From the NCBI GenBank assembly GCA_900315765.1, contig ONAK01000005.1:1-63422 (forward strand): DNA of 63,422 bases, in the 5' to 3' direction. The translations under genes were made by a program, and so were the position numbers. Below, in pieces: positions 45,783 to 54,826 of the stretch (within the stretch, counting starts at the first letter, position 1; every line of letters starts with the position of its first letter). The notes under the pieces are model-generated. The model was given only the letters and a program-made list of their open reading frames with translations, was not told the origin of the DNA and did no database searches. This stretch comes from an uncultured Prevotella sp. (GTDB lineage: Bacteria; Bacteroidota; Bacteroidia; Bacteroidales; Bacteroidaceae).

Positions 45783-47256
45783 ACTGATTTTGATGGCCAT
45801 CGCTGCTATGATGGCAATGACTGTGAATGCTCAGAAGCGAGAGATGCGCGGAGCTTGGATACAGTGCGTGAACGGACAGTTCCAGAACCTTGGAACAAAG
45901 AAGATGCAGGAAACACTGAACTATCAGCTTGATGAGTTGCAGAAGGACGGTGTGAATGTGATTATGTTTCAGGTGCGCCCTGAGTGTGATGCACTCTACG
46001 AGAGTAAGATTGAGCCTTGGAGCCGTTTTCTTACAGGTGTGCAGGGAAAGGCCCCCAATCCTTACTGGGATCCGCTGCAGTGGATGATTGACCAATGCCA
46101 CAAGCGAGGTATGGAGCTGCATGCATGGATCAATCCTTTCCGTGCTAAAACCAAAGGAACTAAAGCGTTGGCAAAGAGTCATGTGGCCATACGTAAGCCT
46201 TCAAATTGTTTTGCTTACGACGAGTTGTTTATTCTGAATCCCGGAATAGAGGAAAACCGCGACTATATCTGTGAGGTTGCCAAGGATATCGTGAGCCGCT
46301 ATGATGTTGACGGCATACATATGGACGATTATTTCTATCCATATCCCGTTAAGGGTCAGACGATTCCTGATGACGAGCTATTCCACGATCACTCTAATGG
46401 TATCAAGGATCAGAACGACTGGCGCCGCTATAACGTAAATCTGTTTATCGAGCAGTTCTACAAGGAGATTCACTCAGTAAAACCTTGGGTGAAGGTTGGT
46501 ATTTCGCCATTCGGTATCTACCGTAATAAGAAAAGCTCTCCTGCGGGAAGCGATACTAATGGCACTCAGAACTACGACGATCTCTATGCCGATATTCTGT
46601 TGTGGGTAAACAACGGTTGGATGGATTATTGTGTGCCACAACTGTATTGGGAGATTGGTAACAAGGCTGCCGATTACGCCACATTGATAAAATGGTGGAG
46701 TCAGCACGCAGCAGAACGCCCATTGGTAATTGGTGAAGATGTGGAGCGCACCGTAAAATATGCCGACCCACAGAATGCCAACCGTCATCAGCTGGCTGCA
46801 AAGATGAATCTGCATAAAGCCTATCCAGCCGTGAAGGGAACTGTTCTGTGGTATGCTAAGGCAGCTGTTGACAATGTAGGCAACTATGGTACATCGCTGC
46901 GCGAGGTGTATTGGAAGAATCCTTCGCTGCAGCCCGATATGAGTTTTATCAGCAGTAAGGCTCCAAAGAAGGTAAAGAAGCTGGCTCCAATCTGGACTGA
47001 AGACGGGTATATTCTCTTTTGGACACCATCTAACGGTAAGAAGTGGGATACACAATCGGTGAAATATGTGGTTTACCGCTTTGCCAAAGGCGAGAAGGTG
47101 AATATTGATGATGCGTCGAAGATTGTGGCAATAACAGACCAGTTCTTCTACAAACTTCCTTATGAGGACGGAAAAGAGAAGTACACTTACGTGGTGACAG
47201 CTCTGAACCGCATTCAGAACGAAAGCAAGCCAGCCAAGAAATCGGTAAAGTTGTAA
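45772..47256 (+). CDS. Exported GHL10-type glycoside hydrolase-like protein
   Basis: A 494-residue protein with signal peptide [20 protein letters not shown]. The catalytic-type domain (about 25-350) is of the GHL10/DUF187 family: [72 protein letters not shown]-terminal fibronectin-III-like domain (about 400-494) follows. Relatives are thought to act on peptidoglycan or other glycans. It overlaps metH by 11 bases, probably without functional link. Confidence 0.87.
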   Translation: MKNKLILMAIAAMMAMTVNAQKREMRGAWIQCVNGQFQNLGTKKMQETLNYQLDELQKDGVNVIMFQVRPECDALYESKIEPWSRFLTGVQGKAPNPYWDPLQWMIDQCHKRGMELHAWINPFRAKTKGTKALAKSHVAIRKPSNCFAYDELFILNPGIEENRDYICEVAKDIVSRYDVDGIHMDDYFYPYPVKGQTIPDDELFHDHSNGIKDQNDWRRYNVNLFIEQFYKEIHSVKPWVKVGISPFGIYRNKKSSPAGSDTNGTQNYDDLYADILLWVNNGWMDYCVPQLYWEIGNKAADYATLIKWWSQHAAERPLVIGEDVERTVKYADPQNANRHQLAAKMNLHKAYPAVKGTVLWYAKAAVDNVGNYGTSLREVYWKNPSLQPDMSFISSKAPKKVKKLAPIWTEDGYILFWTPSNGKKWDTQSVKYVVYRFAKGEKVNIDDASKIVAITDQFFYKLPYEDGKEKYTYVVTALNRIQNESKPAKKSVKL

Positions 47257-47280
47257 CAATATCCTACGGAGATATAAAAA

Positions 47281-47949
47281 ATGAAAGGAATTTTAGGAGC
47301 TGTTGTTGTAATGGTGCTGTTATCTGCTTGTGGCGGTAGGAGCATGAGTGCTGAGGAGATGCAGCGCAAGCTGGACAGTATTCAGAAGATAGAAGTAGCT
47401 GAGCGTTTAGCTGCTCAGGGTATAAACCTTGAGGAGTCCGACAATCCGCTGAAACAATTCTACGACAGCTTGGCATTATTGCCACTTCCTATCACCTATA
47501 CCGATGAGTTTGTGAGATACCTGCCTAATTTCTTGCCTGTACCTCAAGATATCGCAAAAGCTTTAGATTTAGAGGGAAATGGCAAACAGAAAGCTATCCA
47601 GCTTACAGAATCACTTGGCGCACGCCTGATGATTCTGGCTGCCGATGAGGGGGTAGAAGAAGATGAAGAAGGAAATGAAGGCGAAGTGCGCTATTCGCTC
47701 TGGCTTTATTCGCTCGGCGAAGATTATCTGCCGGTAGATAAGATATGTCTGTATGCTATTGATGACGAAAGCGATTTCGACCTATACGATGAGGATGATA
47801 TCATGCAGTACTTCACCATCACCAGCGACTACGAGATACACTTGATGGACTACTCGAAAGAGAAGCACAAAACACGTACAGAGGAGGTTTACACGCTTGA
47901 TGCGTCGCGAAACTTCCTGTTGCAGAAAAGTGAAGAAATTGATGATTAA
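47281..47949 (+). CDS. Hypothetical lipoprotein
   Basis: A 222-residue protein with a lipoprotein signal (VVVMVLLSAC, lipid Cys near residue 17). The mature part is acidic, with a short Glu/Gly-rich loop EEDEEGNEGE near 123 and beta-rich segments (YSLWLYSLGEDYLPVDKICL, YFTITSDYEIHLMDY). I do not recognise a named family. A GGAGATATAAAA site precedes the ATG. It shares its stop codon bases with the convergent gene. Confidence 0.75.
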   Translation: MKGILGAVVVMVLLSACGGRSMSAEEMQRKLDSIQKIEVAERLAAQGINLEESDNPLKQFYDSLALLPLPITYTDEFVRYLPNFLPVPQDIAKALDLEGNGKQKAIQLTESLGARLMILAADEGVEEDEEGNEGEVRYSLWLYSLGEDYLPVDKICLYAIDDESDFDLYDEDDIMQYFTITSDYEIHLMDYSKEKHKTRTEEVYTLDASRNFLLQKSEEIDD

Positions 47950-48392
47950 TCCTCGAAGAGTTTCTTAAAGAAATCGTCGAGATCCTTGTCAAGTCCCTGC
48001 ATCAGATCGGGATCAATGATGACAGTCTCGTCGTCTACGAGATAAAGTTCGGCTACAGGTTCTTTCTCATCGTTCTCGAGAACAAATGAGAATGGCTTGA
48101 GGATTGACATGTTTTCTACTGTGTCCTTCATTTTGTCGAGACACTTGCGGAAAATGCTTGGAATTTCGTCGAAGAAGTTGTCGTCCGTGTTGTCGATCCA
48201 GTCTTCGATGATGCAACGGTTAATCTCCTCGTCGTTATCGTCGAAAGCCATCAGCTCGCCCGTATCCTGAGTAACTCTAAAGTGGATATCGGTCATAACG
48301 TTAGCTTCCTCAGAAGGAGGAAATTTGTCGGCTATCTTGCGGATTGCACGCTCGATTTGCTGGAATGTCAGTTCGGTTGTATTCATCTTCAT
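47946..48392 (-). CDS. Conserved hypothetical acidic protein
   Basis: A 148-residue soluble protein with no signal. It is acidic, with ELTFQQIERAIRKIADKFPP at the start and an Asp/Glu-rich end (LMQGLDKDLDDFFKKLFED). I do not recognise a family name. Its stop (TTA) overlaps the stop of the lipoprotein gene on the other strand. It has its own consensus promoter. Confidence 0.72.
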   Translation of the reverse strand: MKMNTTELTFQQIERAIRKIADKFPPSEEANVMTDIHFRVTQDTGELMAFDDNDEEINRCIIEDWIDNTDDNFFDEIPSIFRKCLDKMKDTVENMSILKPFSFVLENDEKEPVAELYLVDDETVIIDPDLMQGLDKDLDDFFKKLFED

Positions 48393-48410
48393 TTTGTTAT
48401 TAATCCGCTA

Positions 48411-48442
48411 CAAAAGTATAAAAAATCTTTTGTAATTGCAAA
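48411..48442 (-). promoter_or_regulatory. Promoter of the 148-residue hypothetical gene
   Basis: The minus strand reads TTTG (48439-48442), exactly 20 bases, TACTTTTG (48411-48418). This fits the Bacteroidetes consensus well. Confidence 0.75.
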
Positions 48443-48480
48443 CTAATACGATTATTTTTGCTAAAAATCCGCTTTTTCGC

Positions 48481-48511
48481 TTGTTTTATTAGTGAGTTTT
48501 TCGTACCTTTG
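48481..48511 (+). promoter_or_regulatory. Promoter of rseC-rnf operon
   Basis: The plus strand reads TTG (48481-48483), 20 bases, TACCTTTG (48504-48511), followed by CAGAG. The leader to the rseC-like ATG is about 22 bases. Confidence 0.75.
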
Positions 48512-48539
48512 CAGAGTGTAAAGTGTACTTGGCAATTTA

Positions 48540-48953
48540 ATGAGTAATAAGATATCGCATTCGGGAGTAATACAAAGTATTAAGGATGGCTGCATCAAGG
48601 TGCAGATTGTCCAGACATCGGCTTGCGCTGCGTGCAAAGTAGCAAGTCATTGTATGGCTGCCGAATCGAAAGTTAAGATAGTAGATGTGTTGCGAAAGGA
48701 TACTAATGGCTTTGAGGTAGGGCAGCAGGTTGTGGTTTGGGCGTCAAAGGATGTTGCCAATCAGGCATTGCTGTTGGGCTTTGGGGTTCCTTTCCTGCTT
48801 TTAGTCTGCGTGCTGATGATAGCTCTGAGGCTGTCTGGTAATGAGGGCGTTGCTGCATTGTCGGCCTTAGCTTCGTTGCTGCCATATTATGTAGCATTGT
48901 GGCTGATGCGAGACAAGATTCAGCAGCGCATATCTTTTAATCTGGAGAGTTAA
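48540..48953 (+). CDS. RseC-like (SoxR-reducing system) membrane protein
   Basis: A 137-residue protein of the RseC/MucC family. The N-terminal half has Cys pairs QTSACAACKVASHCM (about 25-40) that fit the conserved Cys of the family. Two transmembrane helices follow (about 78-100 and 103-120). The gene precedes rnfB by 34 bases; the same order rseC-rnf occurs in many Bacteroidetes, and RseC works with Rnf-like proteins in reducing SoxR in enterics. A direct role in Rnf assembly or redox is inferred. Confidence 0.87.
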   Translation: MSNKISHSGVIQSIKDGCIKVQIVQTSACAACKVASHCMAAESKVKIVDVLRKDTNGFEVGQQVVVWASKDVANQALLLGFGVPFLLLVCVLMIALRLSGNEGVAALSALASLLPYYVALWLMRDKIQQRISFNLES

Positions 48954-48987
48954 TAAATTTTTCTAACTGAAACAAATACAGATAATT

Positions 48988-49839
48988 ATGGATTATATAT
49001 TGATTGCAGTAATCGTACTTGGAGCCATTGGCTTGATAGCGGCCATCGTGCTCTTTGCAGCCTCCAAGAAGTTTGCTGTTTATGAGGATCCGCGTATTGC
49101 TCAGGTGAGCGAACTGCTGCCTGGAGCCAATTGTGGTGGATGCGGATACCCTGGTTGTAGTGGTATGGCCGATGCCCTTGTGAAAGGTGCTGATGCCGGA
49201 AGCCTTGACGGACTGATGTGTCCGGTTGGTGGAGCTGAAACTATGGGTAAGGTGGCCGACCTGTTGGGAATGGCTATTGCTAATAGCGAGCCAATGGTGG
49301 CCGTAGTAAGATGTAACGGAACATGTGAGCATCGTGCCAAGGTAGCAGAGTATGCCGGACTTCGCACTTGTGCAGCCATGCATGCTTGTGGTGCTGGTGA
49401 GACCCTCTGCGGCTACGGCTGTTTGGGCTGTGGCGATTGTGTTGCAGCATGCCAGTTTGGTGCTATCAGCGTGAATCCCGAAACAGGAATACCTGAGGTT
49501 GATGACGATAAGTGTACATCGTGCGGTGCTTGCGTAAAGGCTTGTCCACGCGGCATTATCGAACTCCGCAAGAAAGGTCCGAAGAACAGAAGGGTATTCG
49601 TATCGTGTGTGAATAAGGATAAAGGTCCTGCTGCTATGAAGGCATGCGCTGTGAGCTGTATTGGATGCGGAAAGTGCGAAAAGGAATGTCCGTTTGGCGC
49701 CATCACCGTTGAGAACAATGTGGCTTACATCGACCATCAGAAGTGCCGCTTGTGTCGCAAGTGTGTAGCCGTTTGCCCCAAGAAGGCTATTGTAGCGGTT
49801 AATTTCCCACAACCTAAAAAAGAGGAGGCAACAGCATGA
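48988..49839 (+). CDS. rnfB: Rnf complex subunit RnfB
   Basis: Iron-sulfur entry subunit for ferredoxin electrons. The 283-residue protein has an N-terminal membrane helix (3-25), the four-Cys site ANCGGCGYPGC near 48, and ferredoxin-like clusters (CGYGCLGCGDCVAAC, CTSCGACVKAC, CIGCGKCEKEC, CRLCRKCVAVC). It is first of the six rnf genes and overlaps rnfC by four bases. Confidence 0.97.
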   Translation: MDYILIAVIVLGAIGLIAAIVLFAASKKFAVYEDPRIAQVSELLPGANCGGCGYPGCSGMADALVKGADAGSLDGLMCPVGGAETMGKVADLLGMAIANSEPMVAVVRCNGTCEHRAKVAEYAGLRTCAAMHACGAGETLCGYGCLGCGDCVAACQFGAISVNPETGIPEVDDDKCTSCGACVKACPRGIIELRKKGPKNRRVFVSCVNKDKGPAAMKACAVSCIGCGKCEKECPFGAITVENNVAYIDHQKCRLCRKCVAVCPKKAIVAVNFPQPKKEEATA

Positions 49840-51203
49840 AGATAAAGACATTTAGCATGGGTGGTATTCACCCCAGAGAAAACAAACTGACCCATGAGGT
49901 ACCTACTATTGTGGCTGAGTTGCCCAAGCAGGCCATCTTCCCGTTGAGTCAGCATATCGGTGCTCCAGCCAACCCCGTCGTTAAGAAAGGCGACAAGGTG
50001 AAAGTGGGCACCATGATAGCCGAGCCCGGCGGATTTGTATCGGCTCCTATTTATTCTTCGGTTAGCGGAACCGTATTTAAGGTTGACACCGCCATTGATG
50101 CCACAGGCTATCGTAAGCCGGCCATCATCATCAACGTAGAAGGTGATGAGTGGGAAGAGAGTATCGACCGCAGTAATAAGCTGGAACTTGTTGCCGATCA
50201 TCATGAGCTTACATCCGAGGAGATTGTAGATCGTATCAAGAACGCAGGAGTAGTTGGTATGGGTGGAGCTTGTTTCCCTACATTCATAAAGCTCACACCT
50301 CCGCCAACAGCAAAGGCCGAATGTGTGATTATCAATGCCGTAGAATGCGAGCCTTATATTACAGCCGACTATCGCCTGATGATGGAACGCCCTGATGAAA
50401 TACTTGTAGGTTTGGAACTGCTGATGATTGCTGCTAAGGTTACTAAAGGCTATATTGGCATTGAAACCAACAAGCCTGCAGCTATCGAACTGCTCACAAA
50501 GAAATGCGCCGAGAAGTTCAGCGATCGCTACTATCAGGTTGAAGTTGTTCCTCTTAAGCAGCGCTATCCTCAGGGCGGAGAGAAGCAGCTTGTTGATGCT
50601 GTTATCCACCGTCAGGTTCCTGCGCCACCAGCTATCCCAGTGAATGTCGGAGCCATTGTGCAGAATGTGGGTACAGCCTTTGCCGTTTACGAGGCTGTGA
50701 TGAAGAATAAACCGCTGTTTGAGCGATACACCACCGTTACAGGAAAGAAACTTGCCAACCCAGGTAACTTCCAGGTGCGAATGGGCACCCCGATGAAGGA
50801 CCTTATCAATGCCTGTGGCGGTATGCCCGAGGGCGACAATAAACTGCTGGCAGGAGGACCAATGATGGGTAAGGCGCTGACATCGGATGAGGTGCCTATC
50901 TGTAAGGGTACAAACTCGGTGACAATCATCAGCGATGAAGCTGCCCGCCGAAGAGAGCCGCAGCCTTGTATCCGCTGTGCCAAGTGTGTTGGTGTTTGTC
51001 CGATGGGGCTGGAGCCTTATTTGTTGGCAAAACTGTCAGAGGTAAAGAATTGGGAGCGCGCTGAGAGCGAGGATATCACCAGTTGTATTGAGTGCGGATC
51101 GTGTCATTACACTTGTCCGGCTCATCGTCCGCTGCTCGACAACATCCGTCAGGGCAAATCAACTGTTATGGGTATCATTCGCGCCCGCTCTGCAAAAAAA
51201 TAA
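49836..51203 (+). CDS. rnfC: Rnf complex subunit RnfC
   Basis: Peripheral subunit that reduces NAD. The 455-residue protein starts near FSMGGIHPRENKL. It has the NADH-dehydrogenase-like Rossmann part with GVVGMGGACFPT near 142 (FMN and NADH site), and two [4Fe-4S] motifs near the end (CIRCAKCVGVCP and CIECGSCHYTCP). Confidence 0.97.
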   Translation: MKIKTFSMGGIHPRENKLTHEVPTIVAELPKQAIFPLSQHIGAPANPVVKKGDKVKVGTMIAEPGGFVSAPIYSSVSGTVFKVDTAIDATGYRKPAIIINVEGDEWEESIDRSNKLELVADHHELTSEEIVDRIKNAGVVGMGGACFPTFIKLTPPPTAKAECVIINAVECEPYITADYRLMMERPDEILVGLELLMIAAKVTKGYIGIETNKPAAIELLTKKCAEKFSDRYYQVEVVPLKQRYPQGGEKQLVDAVIHRQVPAPPAIPVNVGAIVQNVGTAFAVYEAVMKNKPLFERYTTVTGKKLANPGNFQVRMGTPMKDLINACGGMPEGDNKLLAGGPMMGKALTSDEVPICKGTNSVTIISDEAARRREPQPCIRCAKCVGVCPMGLEPYLLAKLSEVKNWERAESEDITSCIECGSCHYTCPAHRPLLDNIRQGKSTVMGIIRARSAKK

Positions 51204-51230
51204 TGTTTAATCTTTAATGTTTAACGTTTA
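51204..51230. repeat. TTTAATGTTTAA-type junction repeat
   Basis: The rnfC-rnfD gap is TGTTTAATCTTTAATG followed by TTTAACG and TTTAATG, that is, repeated TTTAA(T/C)G units that run into the rnfD ATG. It is similar in style to the other junction repeats here. Confidence 0.55.
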
Positions 51231-52223
51231 ATGTCTAAGTTAATAGTTTCATTATCGCCACACGTCCATAGCCGCGATTCAGTAGAGCGCAACATGTATG
51301 GAGTCATCATCGCTTTGATGCCTGCGCTGCTTGCTTCGTTCTATTTCTTCGGTTTGGGTTCGTTTATTGTAACTACTACCAGCGTGGCATCATGCTGTTT
51401 ATTTGAGTGGGTTATCTCGAAATATATACTGAAGAGGAAAGAGAATACCTTGCACGACGGATCGGCCATTATTACCGGTCTGCTCTTGGCGTTCAACCTG
51501 CCTTCAAATCTGCCCATCTGGATTGTCCTGATAGGTGCATTGTTTGCTATCGGTGTAGCCAAAATGACGTTTGGTGGTCTGGGCAATAACCTGTTTAATC
51601 CCGCGCTGGTAGGTCGTGCCGCTCTGTTGGTTGCGTTCCCAGCTCAGATGACTACTTGGCCTAAGATAGGGCAGTGGGACGCTTATCTCGATGCAGAAAC
51701 AGGAGCCACACCGCTTTCTATCATCAGTTCGGCTATCAGAACGGGCGATGTGTCGATGCTTGATCAGCTGCCATCATCGATAGAGCTGTTCTTGGGTTCA
51801 ACCTCGGGTGGTGCTGGAGCAATGGGAGAAATTAGCGGATTGGCCCTGTTGTTTGGTTTGGCATTTATGCTTTATAACCGCATTATCACTTGGCACATCC
51901 CAGTGTCTATTCTGGGTACGGTGTTCGTGTTCTCGGGATTGTTGCATTTGTCAGATCCTGTTTACCCTGATCCTATCTCGGTATTGTTTACTGGAGGTTT
52001 GATGCTGGGTGCCATTTTCATGGCTACTGATTATGTTACCAGTCCTATGACGCCAAAGGGTCAGATTATTTATGGTGTCGCCATCGGATTCCTTACCTTA
52101 GTAATCCGTAACTGGGGTGCTTATCCTGAGGGCGTATCGTTCGCTATTCTCATTATGAATGCGTTCACTCCGCTTATTAATAATTATGTGAAACCAAAGA
52201 GATTCGGGGAGGTTGCAAAATGA
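51231..52223 (+). CDS. rnfD: Rnf complex subunit RnfD
   Basis: Integral membrane subunit of 330 residues with about nine helices. A covalent FMN is expected on the Thr in ETGATPLS near residue 159, matching the S/TGAT flavinylation motif. Early segment HSRDSVERNMYGVIIALMPA and C-terminal YPEGVSFAILIMNAFTPLI are family signatures. It overlaps rnfG by four bases. Confidence 0.97.
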   Translation: MSKLIVSLSPHVHSRDSVERNMYGVIIALMPALLASFYFFGLGSFIVTTTSVASCCLFEWVISKYILKRKENTLHDGSAIITGLLLAFNLPSNLPIWIVLIGALFAIGVAKMTFGGLGNNLFNPALVGRAALLVAFPAQMTTWPKIGQWDAYLDAETGATPLSIISSAIRTGDVSMLDQLPSSIELFLGSTSGGAGAMGEISGLALLFGLAFMLYNRIITWHIPVSILGTVFVFSGLLHLSDPVYPDPISVLFTGGLMLGAIFMATDYVTSPMTPKGQIIYGVAIGFLTLVIRNWGAYPEGVSFAILIMNAFTPLINNYVKPKRFGEVAK

Positions 52224-52846
52224 AGAAGTTAGAATCATCTTTACTGAATATGGTGCTGGTACTTACATCGGTAGCAGTTATCATGGGTGGTATACTTGCA
52301 TTTGTAAACCATCTTACCGAGGGCCCGATTGCCGAGCAGAAAGCAAAGGTGCTGGCCGATGGTATCAAGGCGGTTCTGGTGTGCGATAACCTTACTGTTA
52401 CAGCCACCGATACCGTCAGACAGCGAGATGCAAAAGGCAAAGAGGCCATTTACATCGTCTATCAGACTCAGGATGCCAAAGGCAATAAACTTGGTGCTGC
52501 CGTAGAAAGCACTACAGGCGGATTCGGTGGCGATCTTAAGGTGCTGGTAGGTTTCAATCCTGAGGGAAAAATCCTTGGTTACACACTGCTTGAGCACGCC
52601 GAAACCCCAGGCTTGGGAGCCAAAGCCGACAAGTGGTTTCAGAAAGGCGAAAAGGGCGACATTATCGGTAAGTCGCCAGCCACTCCTCTCACCGTATCGA
52701 AGGATGGCGGACAGATTGATGCTATCACAGCATCTACCATCACAAGCCGCGCATTCCTGCTTGCTGTAAACAATGCTTATAACGCTTACAAGGGTGCATT
52801 GGAAACCGATGCACACACAGGAGCAACACCACAAATAAAGAAGTAA
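52220..52846 (+). CDS. rnfG: Rnf complex subunit RnfG
   Basis: A 208-residue protein with one N-terminal membrane helix (10-30) and an FMN-binding domain. The flavinylation site reads DAITASTITS near residue 170; the final Thr is the expected FMN-bearing residue, with Ala-Ser in place of the more common Gly-Ala. GFGGDLKVLVGFN and TPGLGAKAD are family segments. An ApbE transferase is needed but is not in this window. Confidence 0.95.
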   Translation: MKKLESSLLNMVLVLTSVAVIMGGILAFVNHLTEGPIAEQKAKVLADGIKAVLVCDNLTVTATDTVRQRDAKGKEAIYIVYQTQDAKGNKLGAAVESTTGGFGGDLKVLVGFNPEGKILGYTLLEHAETPGLGAKADKWFQKGEKGDIIGKSPATPLTVSKDGGQIDAITASTITSRAFLLAVNNAYNAYKGALETDAHTGATPQIKK

Positions 52847-52855
52847 TTTTGGATT

Positions 52856-53437
52856 ATGAATTATATAAGCATCATCAAGAATGGCATCATCAAGGAGAAC
52901 CCTACGTTCGTCCTGATGCTGGGTATGTGTCCCACGCTGGCCACAACCACATCCGCACTTAATGGTATGTCGATGGGACTTGCCACTATGGCGGTTCTTA
53001 TCTGTACTAATTTTGTTATCAGCTGTTTAAAGTCGGTAACTCCCGATAAGGTTCGTATCCCTGTATTTATTGTGGTGATAGCAGCCTTTGTAACAATCCT
53101 CCAGATGGTCATCAAGGCCTATCTGCCTGATGTTGATGCCTCGTTGGGATTGTTTATTCCGCTGATTGTGGTTAACTGTATTATCCTGGGTAGAGCCGAA
53201 GCCTTTGCGGCAAAGAACTCGCCCGTAGCCTCTCTGTTTGATGGCATAGGTATTGGTTTGGGATTCACGCTCGGACTTACGCTTCTGGGTATGTGTCGCG
53301 AGCTGCTTGGTTCAGGTTCCATCTTTGGATTCACCTTGCTGCCTGAGACATTCAATATCCTGCTGTTTGTGCTACCTCCAGGTGCGTTTATCACGCTGGG
53401 ATTCCTCGTTGCGATTGTTAACAAACTTAGACAATAA
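52856..53437 (+). CDS. rnfE: Rnf complex subunit RnfE
   Basis: Integral membrane subunit of 193 residues, about six helices. FVLMLGMCPTLATTTSALNG near residue 18 carries the conserved Cys that binds iron between RnfA and RnfE. GLGFTLGLTLLGMCRELLGSG near 137 has the second. It follows rnfG by nine bases. Confidence 0.97.
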   Translation: MNYISIIKNGIIKENPTFVLMLGMCPTLATTTSALNGMSMGLATMAVLICTNFVISCLKSVTPDKVRIPVFIVVIAAFVTILQMVIKAYLPDVDASLGLFIPLIVVNCIILGRAEAFAAKNSPVASLFDGIGIGLGFTLGLTLLGMCRELLGSGSIFGFTLLPETFNILLFVLPPGAFITLGFLVAIVNKLRQ

Positions 53438-53531
53438 TGGAGACAAGTAGACAAGGAGTTCAAGGAGTTCAAGACATATGTCCTGTCTCCATGTCTCCAT
53501 GTCTCCCTGAACTCCCCAAAAGAAAATAGTT
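53438..53531. repeat. GGAGACA/TGTCTCC repeat in rnfE-rnfA gap
   Basis: The 94-base gap holds GGAGACAAGTAGACAAGGAG and two GGAGTTCAA units, then CATATG, then CTGTCTCC and two CATGTCTCC units and GAACTCC. The two halves are inverted copies of each other and could fold into a long stem. It is an odd gap within an otherwise tight operon. Confidence 0.65.
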
Positions 53532-54131
53532 ATGGAATATATTTTGATTTTCATCAGCGCCATTTTTGTGAACAACATCGTGTTGTCGCAGTTCTTGGGC
53601 ATTTGTCCGTTCCTTGGCGTTTCAAAGAAGATTGATACCTCGCTGGGTATGTCGGCTGCTGTAGCCTTTGTGCTTACACTTGCCACCATTGTTACCTGGC
53701 TGGTTCAGAAATATGTGCTTGATGCCTTCGGCTTGCAGTATCTGCAGACTATCGCCTTCATCCTGGTTATAGCCTCGCTGGTGCAGCTTGTAGAGATTGT
53801 GCTGAAGAAGGTTTCGCCCGCACTTTATCAGGCATTGGGCATTTTCCTGCCGCTCATCACTACTAACTGTGCTGTGCTGGGTGTTGCCATTCTGGTCATT
53901 CAGAAGGATTACAACCTGCTGCAGAGTGTGGTTTATGCTTTCTCTACAGCTATCGGTTTCGGACTGGCTCTTACCGTGTTTGCTGGAATGCGCGAGCAAC
54001 TCGAATTAGTAAAAATTCCAAAGGGCATGCAGGGAATGGCCATCGTGATGCTCTCGGCAGGACTGCTGAGTCTGGCGTTTATGGGCTTCTCGGGTGTTGA
54101 CGGCGGATTAAAGATGTTATTTGGATTATGA
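53532..54131 (+). CDS. rnfA: Rnf complex subunit RnfA
   Basis: Integral membrane subunit of 199 residues and about six helices. The conserved Cys segments are SQFLGICPFLGVSKK near residue 20 and LPLITTNCAVLGVAI near 102, which bind the membrane iron with RnfE. It is the last rnf gene and overlaps the DUF2027 gene by four bases. Confidence 0.97.
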   Translation: MEYILIFISAIFVNNIVLSQFLGICPFLGVSKKIDTSLGMSAAVAFVLTLATIVTWLVQKYVLDAFGLQYLQTIAFILVIASLVQLVEIVLKKVSPALYQALGIFLPLITTNCAVLGVAILVIQKDYNLLQSVVYAFSTAIGFGLALTVFAGMREQLELVKIPKGMQGMAIVMLSAGLLSLAFMGFSGVDGGLKMLFGL

Positions 54132-54826
54132 AAATAGGAGATAAAGTAAGATTCCTGAGCGAAGTTGGCGGCGGAAGAATTGCTGGCTTTCAGGGAAAGA
54201 ACATTGTACTTGTGGAAGACGAAGACGGATTCCAGATGCCGATGCTGATAAACGAGGTAGTGGTAGTAGGCGAGGAGAGCTATGAAACCACCCGTATGGT
54301 TGAGATTAAGAACCAGGCGCATCAGGCAGCCGCTGATGAAGAAGAACCAGAGATAGAGCCCGCCGATCGTCCGATTACTTTTAAGGCCAAGCCCGAAGAG
54401 CGTAAAGGCGGCGACAAGTTGAGTGCTTATCTTGCCTTTGTGCCGATGGAGATTAAGGAACTGTCGCAGAGTCGTTTTGAGACCTATCTGGTTAACGATT
54501 CAAATTACTATCTGCGCTATGTTTATATGACAGCCGAGGGCACAGCCTGGAAACTTCGTGCCGAGGGTGAGATTGAGCCTAACTGCAAAGAGTTTATCGA
54601 AGAGTTCGGTCGCGAGGATTTGAACGATTTGGAGCATTGTTGCATCCAGCTGATTGCTTATAAGCGCGACAAGCACTATCTGCTTAAAACGCCTGTAAAT
54701 GCTCAGGTGCGTATAGATACTGTTAAGTTCTACAAGCTTCATGCTTTCCGCGAGAACGACTTCTTCGAGCAGCCCGCTCTCATCTACACACTGATAGAAA
54801 ACGACGTTCAAAAAGTTAAACTATGA
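54128..54826 (+). CDS. DUF2027 protein without Smr domain
   Basis: A 232-residue protein. The start MKIGDKVRFLSEVGGG and RIAGFQGKNIVLVEDEDGF fit the DUF2027 N-terminal domain. A short linker (about 70-95) leads to a second beta-rich domain. Relatives in Bacteroidetes usually continue with a C-terminal Smr (MutS2-like) nuclease domain and reach about 350 residues; this frame stops before it. The stop overlaps the nadE ATG, so no remnant can be hidden downstream. Function unknown. Confidence 0.78.
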   Translation: MKIGDKVRFLSEVGGGRIAGFQGKNIVLVEDEDGFQMPMLINEVVVVGEESYETTRMVEIKNQAHQAAADEEEPEIEPADRPITFKAKPEERKGGDKLSAYLAFVPMEIKELSQSRFETYLVNDSNYYLRYVYMTAEGTAWKLRAEGEIEPNCKEFIEEFGREDLNDLEHCCIQLIAYKRDKHYLLKTPVNAQVRIDTVKFYKLHAFRENDFFEQPALIYTLIENDVQKVKL

